Assembly: GCA_937897625.1 (NCBI GenBank)
Contig: CALCNZ010000256.1
Coordinates: 1 to 20,058 of the forward strand
Source: an uncultured Flavobacteriales bacterium
GTDB taxonomy: Bacteria > Bacteroidota > Bacteroidia > Flavobacteriales_D > Sanyastnellaceae
Direction of reading: 5' to 3'
Length of the DNA: 20,058 bases
Position numbers and translations under genes: made by a program. The notes under the pieces were generated by a model that made no database searches, was not told the DNA's origin, and saw nothing but the letters and a program-made list of their open reading frames with translations. Numbering within the stretch: position 1 is the stretch's first letter; every line of letters begins with the position of its first letter. Positions 1-7,700 of this stretch are shown one piece after another.

Positions 1-444
1 TTTCGGATCCATGGTGAAGCGCGTGCGATCCCAATCGCAGCTTGCACCCAACTTCTTCAATTGATCTAAAATAATTCCACCGTGCTTGTGGGTCCATTCC
101 CAAGCATGCTCCAAGAATGCATCGCGCGAAAGATCAGATTTCTTGATTCCTTCTTTGCGAAGTTTCTGAACAACCTTCGCTTCAGTAGCAATAGAGGCGT
201 GGTCTGTACCGGGCACCCAACATGCGTTGAATCCGCGCATGCGCGCACGACGAATGAGCAAATCCTGAATGGTGTTGTTCAGCATGTGTCCCATGTGCAA
301 CACTCCCGTGACGTTCGGCGGAGGAATAACAATGGTGTACGCAGGCTTGTCGTTCGGAGTAGATTTAAAAACCTTCTTCTCTAGCCACATTGCGTAAATG
401 CGGTCTTCCGTCTCGTTTGGAGAGTATTTGCTTGGAATTTCCAT
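1..444 (-). CDS. valS: Valine-tRNA ligase, N-terminal part (runs off left edge)
   Basis: Class I aminoacyl-tRNA synthetase that charges tRNA-Val in the cytoplasm. An open minus-strand frame of 148 codons starts with ATG at 444 and continues past base 1. Residues 40-53 read IPPPNVTGVLHMGH, the ValS-type first half of the catalytic site with HMGH in the place of HIGH at residues 50-53. This is followed by LNNTIQDLLIRRARMRG and a WVPGTDHASIATE segment typical of ValS. Family members are about 870-900 residues, so only the start of the Rossmann fold is present; the KMSKS loop, editing domain and anticodon domain lie outside. It begins 23 bases after the glycosyltransferase stop on the same strand and is probably cotranscribed with it. 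No Shine-Dalgarno sequence is visible. Confidence 0.95.
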   Translation of the reverse strand, partial: MEIPSKYSPNETEDRIYAMWLEKKVFKSTPNDKPAYTIVIPPPNVTGVLHMGHMLNNTIQDLLIRRARMRGFNACWVPGTDHASIATEAKVVQKLRKEGIKKSDLSRDAFLEHAWEWTHKHGGIILDQLKKLGASCDWDRTRFTMDPK

Positions 445-467
445 GTGTGTTGAATGAAGTTGCAAAT

Positions 468-1523
468 CTACACAATCAACGACAGGAATTTCTTTTTTAC
501 AGGGTCTTTCTCTGCTGTGAATTCTAGTTTTTGCGCAAGACAAAGGGCTTTGTCAACTATTGACTTTGAATTGTCTTCGTAGTTAAGCTTCACCGGCAGC
601 ACGCTTGATAGCCAGAAGTCGAGATCAGAAGCGTATTTGAGATTGAGTGAAGGCAGAATGTATACGCCAAGTCTTTTGAGTGCCGCTGCGTTGCATTCTT
701 GTTCGAAGTGTTTTTTAATTGGAATAGCGCAGATCTTTTTTCCAAGATACAGCGCCTCGCTCGTAAGTCCGAATCCTGCAGCACTTATTACAGCCGAGCA
801 GTTCGATAAGCTTTTTTGAAATTCAATTCGGGACAATGGCTGAAAAACAATTCGACTCGAAAACTGAACAACGTTTTTCACGAAAGGAGTGAAGATTCGC
901 CATTGGAATTGTTGATTTCTAAGTGATTTTGCAACCAGCGCAATATAATTCGGATCATGAGCAGGTAGATAAACAAGAATAAATCCTTGGTCATCAGTCT
1001 TCATGTTTTTTATTTCTCTTGAAATAATCGGTGTTTCAATTTGGGAATGATATGCTTCATAATGAATTCCAATGCTGTCGGTAACAGGTACCAAATTTTC
1101 CGTAATAAACCGAGCAAATTTCCGATCTTCAGGAGGCACAGGTACGTTGGGATGCATCATTGAAAATTGGTTTCCAATCCCCACGCATTCCTTATTTTTC
1201 ATAAGGGAGGACCAGGCGGTTAATGGTTCGAAATCACTTATTACAACGTCGTATTTTTCAATGTTGATTTGTCTGATTTCATGTATGAAAGGCCGCAAAT
1301 GATTTTGAGCAAAAGTTCTTGAGAAACTCAATTTTCCCTTGTCATTCATTCCAATTGTGAGACCTTTAAAACGGTATTTTACTTCAAAAGGAAGTGGTAA
1401 AAGATTCTTTTCACCGCTGATAAGAATATCCACAGTTCCGTATTTCTGAAATTCAGGTAGAAGTTCTATGGCCCGAGACAAATGGCCATTTCCCGTTCCT
1501 TGTACACCGTATAGAATTTTCAT
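468..1523 (-). CDS. GT-B fold glycosyltransferase (family 28/MJ1255-like)
   Basis: A 351-residue predicted glycosyltransferase. The N-terminus MKILYGVQGTGNGHLSRA has the glycine-rich loop of the MurG/GT28-like GT-B fold, with the GTGNGH signature at residues 9-14. A second Rossmann-like half carries AVISAAGFGLTSEALYLGKK, the sugar-nucleotide-binding region with the usual conserved Gly and Glu. No signal peptide or membrane segment is evident, so the enzyme is cytosolic or peripheral on the inner membrane. The ATG overlaps the stop of the upstream lpxH-like gene by 4 bases (ATGA), which implies translational coupling and a shared pathway. Donor and acceptor cannot be read from the sequence; a lipid-linked acceptor is an inference from the neighbour. 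Fold and class are fairly sure, the exact reaction is unknown. Confidence 0.85.
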   Translation of the reverse strand: MKILYGVQGTGNGHLSRAIELLPEFQKYGTVDILISGEKNLLPLPFEVKYRFKGLTIGMNDKGKLSFSRTFAQNHLRPFIHEIRQINIEKYDVVISDFEPLTAWSSLMKNKECVGIGNQFSMMHPNVPVPPEDRKFARFITENLVPVTDSIGIHYEAYHSQIETPIISREIKNMKTDDQGFILVYLPAHDPNYIALVAKSLRNQQFQWRIFTPFVKNVVQFSSRIVFQPLSRIEFQKSLSNCSAVISAAGFGLTSEALYLGKKICAIPIKKHFEQECNAAALKRLGVYILPSLNLKYASDLDFWLSSVLPVKLNYEDNSKSIVDKALCLAQKLEFTAEKDPVKKKFLSLIV

Positions 1524-2371
1524 GATTGCTGAAGTTCTAAGCTGAATGCAGCGAATAATTCCTTGTAAGAAGCTTCAACTTCGAAGTCCAATCGCTCTTC
1601 CTCCAACGAAAGATTAATTTTATTGTGATCGAAGTGAATCAATGACCATTCCTTGTTGTTGTATTCAAGTGAAGTAAGATTTTCAACCCAGTCTCCGCTG
1701 TTGAGGTAGGTAATGGATTTGTTGTTTCTTTCCACTTGACGAATAGTGGGTTGGTGAATATGTCCACAAACGACATAATCAAAATTTTTATCTAATGCGA
1801 GGTTTATGGCAATATCTTCAAAATTCGCAATGTATTTTACGGCCGCCTTAACACTCTCTTTTATTTTTTTTGAAAGTGATATTTTACCTCGTCCGAATTG
1901 CTCGCTAATTTTATTCACCCAACGATTAACAAGAATTAGAATGTCATAGCCCTTTCCTCCGAGTTTAGCGGCCCACTTGGTGTATTTCATGCTCACATCG
2001 AAAACATCGCCATGGAAGATCCATGTTTTTTTACCATCTAGTTGAAGAACGAGTTTGTTATCAATTGTTAAATTTCCAAAATTTAGCCCAGCGAATTTTC
2101 TCAACATTTCATCATGGTTTCCCGTGATATAATAAACCATTGCACCGTGAGAGAGCATTCGAAGTATTTCCTTCAATACCCCCATGTGCGATGCAGGAAA
2201 GTATTTTTTAGAGAATTGCCACATATCAATAATGTCTCCATTCAAAACAAGTGTTTTGGGTCGAACCGATTTTAGATAACGAACCAATTCTTCTGCATGA
2301 CAGCCATAGGTGCCAAGGTGAATATCTGACAATACCAATAGTTCTACCTCGCGGCGGTTTTCATATTTCAT
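1520..2371 (-). CDS. UDP-2,3-diacylglucosamine diphosphatase-like metallophosphatase (LpxH family)
   Basis: A 283-residue calcineurin-type metallophosphoesterase. The metal ligands are in the expected order: DIH at residues 16-18, GD with Asp46, GNHD with Asn85-His86, HGD with His120, and GHIH with His204 and His206. The SDIHLG start and the NGDIIDMW motif place it in the LpxH/COG2908 group, which in lipid A synthesis cleaves UDP-diacylglucosamine to diacylglucosamine 1-phosphate at the inner membrane face. It is longer than a classic LpxH of about 240 residues and it is coupled to a glycosyltransferase gene, so it may act on another nucleotide-linked lipid. The genome could also hold a second, canonical lpxH elsewhere. 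Start ATG at 2371 follows an A/T-rich leader. Confidence 0.85.
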   Translation of the reverse strand: MKYENRREVELLVLSDIHLGTYGCHAEELVRYLKSVRPKTLVLNGDIIDMWQFSKKYFPASHMGVLKEILRMLSHGAMVYYITGNHDEMLRKFAGLNFGNLTIDNKLVLQLDGKKTWIFHGDVFDVSMKYTKWAAKLGGKGYDILILVNRWVNKISEQFGRGKISLSKKIKESVKAAVKYIANFEDIAINLALDKNFDYVVCGHIHQPTIRQVERNNKSITYLNSGDWVENLTSLEYNNKEWSLIHFDHNKINLSLEEERLDFEVEASYKELFAAFSLELQQS

Positions 2372-2401
2372 AAATGGAAAATTTTAAGGTTAAAAGGGCG
2401 A

Positions 2402-2417
2402 CCGAACGATTGTTCGG
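2402..2417. repeat. Short inverted repeat upstream of the lpxH-like gene
   Basis: CCGAAC at 2402-2407 and GTTCGG at 2412-2417 form a perfect 6-bp stem with a 4-base loop. It lies 30 bases before the start codon at 2371, so it probably falls in the 5' leader of the lpxH-GT-valS transcript. On the minus strand it is followed after six bases by TTTT, which is not a classical terminator spacing. The same 16 bases recur with a single loop change at 14290-14305. Whether this is an operator, an attenuator or chance is open. Confidence 0.45.
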
Positions 2418-2489
2418 GATAAAGAAGAATTGTCGATGTTGACGAATGCTTACCAAACCCTTTTGTTTGGAACACAAATAACGAGTATT

Positions 2490-2516
2490 AAAAAGGACCG
2501 CAGAATAACGGTCCTT
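2490..2516 (-). terminator. Rho-independent terminator after aroB
   Basis: On the minus strand AAGGACCG (2516-2509), an eight-base loop and CGGTCCTT (2500-2493) form a perfect 8-bp stem that runs directly into TTTTT (2494-2490). It lies about 75 bases after the aroB stop and separates the efflux-aroB operon from the lpxH-like operon that follows on the same strand. Confidence 0.75.
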
Positions 2517-2590
2517 AAAGTTTATATTAAATCAAAGTTTAAGAAACAGAAAATGAATTAACGAAGTGTGTCCAAATTGGAAAGTACTTA

Positions 2591-3637
2591 TTAAGCCTCT
2601 GATGAAGATTCGATTACTTTTCTAATAATATCAAGGGGTACAAGATTGTCGAAGGAACACTTTCCAATTTCGTGAATTAAACTAATGTTAATTCCCTGGG
2701 GTGTATTCTTTTTGTCATTTAAAATAAATTTCATTATCTGTTGAACCTCATCTTCAGAAAATTGAGGCACCCTTTCGAAGATAGAGAGTAATCGATTTTC
2801 AATGATTTGCGCAAGTGAAGAGTTAAGAATTCCCATTTTAACGGCAATGTTATTTTCCAGGATTATTCCCCAAACTACTGCATTTCCATGCGTGATAGGT
2901 TGAGACTGAGCCAAGAAAAAAGACTCAATGGCATGACCAATTGTATGACCGTAATTCAATTTTTTTCGAACCGAACGTTCATTCGGGTCTTGTTTGGTTA
3001 TTTCAGATTTAATCTCATTCGATCGCTTTACAAATACTGCAATATGCGAGGCTTCGTCTGAGTCTACATGCATTAATGCTTCCCAATAATCGGCATCATA
3101 AATAAGCGCGTGCTTAAGCATTTCAGCGAAGCCAGATTTTAATTCTTTTTGAGGAAGCGTATTCAAAAATCCAGTGAAGACCAGCACGCTTTTTGGCCAA
3201 CTGAAAAGTCCAACAGCATTTTTAACGTCCAATAAATCTATACCGCACTTTCCACCCATGGCCGCATCCACTTGCGCCATCACGGTAGTTGGAATATTAA
3301 TAAAATCAATTCCGCGTTTGTAGGTCGATGCCACGAATCCGCCAATGTCTGTCACAACGCCACCGCCGACATTTAAAAGCAAAGCTTGTCTGTCTGCGTT
3401 GTATTGCAATAACTCTTCATAAAGTTGCGCAACTATTTCGAGCGATTTACTCTCTTCTCCTTCAGGAATTTCAATAATTGGCACTTCATTGAGCGCTGGA
3501 ATTGTTTCTAGAAGAAATCTCACGCAATGTTCATTGGTGTTCGAATCGCACAAAATAAATGTAGCCGAATGCTGCCCTACTTCTTCAGTAAGAATTTTTT
3601 GTATTTCGTCGAATGAATGAATGGTTTTTACGTTCAT
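2591..3637 (-). CDS. aroB: 3-dehydroquinate synthase
   Basis: Second enzyme of the shikimate pathway; it converts DAHP to 3-dehydroquinate using NAD and a divalent metal in the cytoplasm. The 348-residue product has the NAD loop NVGGGVVTDIGGF (89-101), the PTTVMAQVDAAMGGK segment (116-130), and the three metal ligands in family context: Glu172 in GFAEMLKHA, His231 in NYGHTIGHAIE, and His250 in HGNAVVWG. Length is normal for the family. Start ATG at 3637 lies 19 bases after the stop of the efflux adaptor gene on the same strand, and a terminator follows at 2490-2516, so aroB is the last gene of that transcription unit. A metabolic gene behind a metal pump is unexpected; readthrough or an internal promoter is possible. 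Confidence 0.96.
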   Translation of the reverse strand: MNVKTIHSFDEIQKILTEEVGQHSATFILCDSNTNEHCVRFLLETIPALNEVPIIEIPEGEESKSLEIVAQLYEELLQYNADRQALLLNVGGGVVTDIGGFVASTYKRGIDFINIPTTVMAQVDAAMGGKCGIDLLDVKNAVGLFSWPKSVLVFTGFLNTLPQKELKSGFAEMLKHALIYDADYWEALMHVDSDEASHIAVFVKRSNEIKSEITKQDPNERSVRKKLNYGHTIGHAIESFFLAQSQPITHGNAVVWGIILENNIAVKMGILNSSLAQIIENRLLSIFERVPQFSEDEVQQIMKFILNDKKNTPQGINISLIHEIGKCSFDNLVPLDIIRKVIESSSEA

Positions 3638-3656
3638 GGGACTGTGAATTTAATAC

Positions 3657-4766
3657 TTATTCTTCAGAGCTGTTCTTTAGTTGCATGAAAATATTGTAGG
3701 CGCCTTTTACCACGATTTTCGCTTCTTTCAAGGCATCTGCCGAAAGCAATTCTGCTTGTGTATTGTTGGTATATCCTAGGTTTACTGCGGTCATTTCAAA
3801 TACTCCGTTTCCTTTATCAATAAAAACAAAGTTCTGTTTTTCAAATTGAATAATTGCTTCTTTTGGAACAATCCAACCGATTGAATTGGGCGTCGTTATT
3901 TCTGCATTCCACACAGAACCAGGAATGGCAGATTGCCCCGTAAGTGAGCAGATTACTTCTATCTTACCATTCAAATCCACAGTAGGTTGAATGTACTGAA
4001 TGGTGGAAGAAATTGTTGTCGAGGCATTCATTAAATCGGTGAGCAAAACGGGTTGTCCAACGCTTAAGTAGGGCAGATCTTTTTCGAAGATGATAATTTT
4101 TGCAATGGGGTTCTCCGTTCCAACATAGCTCATCCAAACCGCATCTGCTGCAATGTAACTGCCAACTGCAGCGTTTACCGCTGAAACGATTCCGTTATTT
4201 TTCGCAACAACATTAACTTTCGATGAAATCGTATTGGGTGTTAATTTATCTGCACGAATTCCAAGTAGATTCAATTTTTCTTTCAATCCCATCATTCGTA
4301 TGAGCGCCGATTGTTCTGCCGATTTTACTTCTTCAAAATTCCTTTCACTGGTTGCTTTAGACGCTGCAAGTTCTTCTTGTCTTTTCGCGTTTTTTTGAAG
4401 CAAATCGAATTCATTTTTAGCCAGTAAATAATCTTGCTGAAGGACAATGTAATCGGGATTTTCAATAACACCTAAGACCTGTCCAACTTTAACTTGTTGA
4501 CCGGGAATTACGTTACTCGAAACAACAAATCCACCGAACGGAGAGGTAACTTGAATGCGTTCGTTGGCATTCACTTCAACTTTTGCTGTTCCTTGAATGG
4601 TTCTGTTAATAGCCAGTTGCTGAGGACTCTCAGTGGTTACTGTTAATTGAGCAAGTTGGTCTGGCGAAAGTTGAACCTGCGTTTGCACAGCTGCTTCTTT
4701 CTTTTGCTCTTCGGGCGCGCTGCTGCATGCAGCGAATAGAAGAAGTAGGGGAAGTATTCGTTTCAT
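3657..4766 (-). CDS. Efflux RND periplasmic adaptor subunit (CusB/CzcB-like lipoprotein)
   Basis: Membrane-fusion protein that bridges an inner-membrane RND pump and an outer-membrane channel. I take ATG at 4766, giving 369 residues, because this start yields a clean lipoprotein signal (MKRILPLLLLFAAC, lipid-attached Cys14); an in-frame TTG upstream at 4799 would put charged residues in front and run into the previous gene. After the signal come a barrel-sandwich segment (SPFGGFVVSSNVIPGQQVK), a coiled-coil hairpin rich in Lys, Glu and Gln, a second half of the lipoyl-like domain (VVAKNNGIVSAVNAAVG) and a beta-barrel region. The start is only 4 bases after the stop of the RND-OMF gene, so the two are surely cotranscribed and act in one complex. 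Metal specificity cannot be read from this subunit. Confidence 0.9.
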   Translation of the reverse strand: MKRILPLLLLFAACSSAPEEQKKEAAVQTQVQLSPDQLAQLTVTTESPQQLAINRTIQGTAKVEVNANERIQVTSPFGGFVVSSNVIPGQQVKVGQVLGVIENPDYIVLQQDYLLAKNEFDLLQKNAKRQEELAASKATSERNFEEVKSAEQSALIRMMGLKEKLNLLGIRADKLTPNTISSKVNVVAKNNGIVSAVNAAVGSYIAADAVWMSYVGTENPIAKIIIFEKDLPYLSVGQPVLLTDLMNASTTISSTIQYIQPTVDLNGKIEVICSLTGQSAIPGSVWNAEITTPNSIGWIVPKEAIIQFEKQNFVFIDKGNGVFEMTAVNLGYTNNTQAELLSADALKEAKIVVKGAYNIFMQLKNSSEE

Positions 4767-4770
4767 AATT

Positions 4771-7700
4771 TTATTTTTCTTTAATGAATTCGATTTCAAT
4801 GAGTGTATTGTTTTTAAGTTGAAGGGCAGACCAATAGTTCAGTTGCATCTGCATTAAATTTTGAAGATTCCAAGACCATTCCATATAGTTGACATTACCC
4901 GTTTCAAATTGTTTGGTTATTTGAGTCGAGATGGCCTGAGCTTGCTCCGAGTCTTTGCTCCATTGACTTAGACTTAACAACTGCTCATTTACCTTTTGAA
5001 GTTGTTCGAACAAGGTGTTCAGTCGCGCACTAAATTGTTGTTCAAGCAACTTTGTATTCAACAATTGAACATCTAAATCCATAAGATTTGAAGCGATGTA
5101 AGCGTTTTGTTTTTTTCGGTCAGTTGGAAGCACAATCGCTGCGCCAAGAGAAGTAAATCTACTCGAAGGTCCGTAATAGGCGTCGGTTCCGGTGATGTTC
5201 TGATAGCCAATGATTGACATGTTGTTGAACGAAAATTCCAGCGTAGGTTTTTTCTGTTGCTGAAGAATGGCACCATTCGATTGAATAAATTCTTGTTCAA
5301 GTTTCGCCATGCGAAGTTCTGAATTGGAGAAGTCTTCATTTCTAACGGCGTTGTAGTTGAAGGTGTATGCGGTATCATCGAAATTCAATTCGCCATTCCA
5401 TCCAACGAGCTGCTGAAGTGAATACAATTGCTGATTTTTTTCAAGTTGAAATTGAATGACTTGTTGTTCCAATTGAACCCGCTGTTGTTCAACAATTAGC
5501 TTCGCATAGGCTGTCTCATCGCCCAGCGAAATGCGTTTCGCTGTGAGCACTTCTACTTCCTTAATTCGCGAAATGTTATCTTCAAGTAATGATATTTTTC
5601 TGGAAAGAATGGCCAAAGAAAAATAAGCTTGTTTAATAGAGCGAACCACTTCTTTGCGTGTTTTTGAAATTTGCTCTTCGGCCTTTCTTGCACTCAGTAA
5701 CTTTTGATTATTCATTGCTGAAGAATAGCCAGGTAAATGAAAACCTTCGGTAATGGAAATGCGATGATCCATTGCAGCGCTGTTCACGTTACCGTATTCA
5801 TTGCTCACTGAAAGGGGAGACCAATTTCGATATACACTGGCCTTCTTGCTTTCCGATTCAAAATTGAGTTTAGCCGCTTGAATAGAGAGGTTATTCTTTT
5901 CAGCTGAAGCAATTAATTCTTCAACACTCACTTTATTTTGAGCTTGCGCCGAAGAAATGGAAAGCAGCGCCGCAAGTATAGCCACAGGAATGACTATTCG
6001 TTTGCGTGAAGCTCTGTTTCGTTGCCAGACATATAGAATCGGAAGGACATAGAGTGTAAGTATTGTTGCTGAAATCAATCCTCCAATGACTACGAGCGCA
6101 AGCGGACGTTGCACTTCTGCTCCTGCGCCTTGCGAGACGGCCATAGGAATGAATCCAAGAGAAGGTGCAAGCGCGGTCATCAGCACAGAGCGCAATCGAA
6201 TTTTCGTTCCCTGCGCTGCAATTCTTCTGTAATCTGTCCAGCCTTCATTCTCTAATCGTTTGAATTCTGCAATCATTAGAATACCTTCCAAGACAGCAAC
6301 ACCGAACAATGCAATGAATCCGACACCTGCGGAAATACTGAAGTTGGTTCCTGTAATGAACAAGGTGAATATTCCGCCTATGGCAGAAAGAGGAATGGCT
6401 GTGTAAACCAACAAGCTGTCTTTAATACTTCCCAATGCGAAGTACAATAGCAGAAATATCATGGAAAGTGCAATTGGAACAACAATGGAAAGTCTTGCTT
6501 TTGCAGCATTCAAATTTTCAAATGTTCCACCATAGTTAATGCTGTATCCATCTGGAAAACGAATGTCTTTCTCTTCTTTGTTTTTCAAATCTTGAACAAC
6601 AGATTGGACATCTCTTCCGCGAACATTGAATCCAACGATGATTCTTCTGCGTGTGTTTTCGCGCTGCACTTGATTCACAGAATTGGTTTCTTCTATGGTT
6701 GCAATTGCAGAAAGTGGAATGGCTACGTTATTTCTATTCGTCACAATCATTTGCAAAACGTCTTCTGTTTTATTCCTGAAATTTTCATCTGAACGAATAA
6801 CGATGTCGAATCTTTTTTCGCCTTCATAAACAGATCCTGCTGTTTTTCCTGCAAAGGATGTTTCAATCCAAGCGTTAGCTTCTTCCACTGTAATTCCGTA
6901 TTTAGCAAGTTGGTCGCGTCTTAACTTCACAATCATCTGGGGCATTCCGGTAACGGATTCAACATAGATGTCTTTTACACCTTCAATTCCTTCCGCTATT
7001 TTCGAAAGTTTTTCGGCATAGTGTGCAAGCGTGTCTAAATCTTCACCGTATATTTTGCAGACCACGTCCTGCCTTGCGCCGGTCATTAATTCGTTGAAGC
7101 GCATTTGCACAGGGTATTGAAATCCGAGGGTTAGTCCAGGAATTTTCTTTCCTTCTTCTCCCATTTTTTCAGCTAGTTCGTCGAAGGTTTTTGCTGAAGT
7201 CCATTCGCTCTTTGGCTTCAAAATAATCATCATATCTCCAGCTTCCATTGGCATGGGATCGGTAGGAATTTCGCCACTTCCAATCTTGGTCACAATTTTT
7301 TCAATCTCAGGAAATTTCTGAAGCAGGAGGTGCGTTGCTTTTTGCGAAGTTTCAATAGTAGTATTCAAATTACTTCCGGTGAGTACACGTGTTTCAACTG
7401 CGAAATCGCCCTCTTCCAATTTCGGAATGAATTCGCCACCAAGCAATGTTGAGGTGAATACAGCACATACGAATATGAATATAGTAAGGAGAATAACCAT
7501 TTTAGATCTCTTGAAAATTCGCTCCAATGAGCGCTGATAATTTCGTTCAATAAAAATCATCATACGATCAGATAAACTAACCTTCGTGCTCTTCAATTGC
7601 TTAGGAAGAACCAACGATGCCATCATTGGAACGTAGGTCAATGAGAGAATGAAGGCACCAATGATCGCGAAAATTAATGTTTGCGCCATAGGCTTGAACA

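Larger units (their letters stand above)
2372..2590. other. Intergenic region between aroB and the lpxH-like gene
   Basis: This is the longest gene-free stretch in the window (219 bases). It holds three inverted repeats: 2402-2417, 2453-2470 (CCAAAC, six-base loop, GTTTGG) and the terminator at 2490-2516. The promoter of the lpxH-like operon must lie here or inside aroB, but I see no exact TAnnTTTG element on the minus strand. No open frame of note is present. Confidence 0.6.

Noticed and set aside
341..360. Metal specificity for copper or silver of the efflux pump
   Set aside because: The TM4 motif of the pump (residues 400-413) is the DFGxxxDG type of divalent-cation pumps, not the pattern of Cu/Ag pumps; this entry's coordinates are nominal, the pump is at 4771-9123.
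82..384. Plus-strand frame of 100 codons at the left edge
   Set aside because: It is antisense to the clear valS start, which is open over its whole 148 codons.
3657..4799. Longer adaptor protein beginning at a TTG at 4799
   Set aside because: It puts eleven charged or polar residues before the lipoprotein signal and overlaps the pump gene; ATG at 4766 gives a standard signal with a lipobox Cys.
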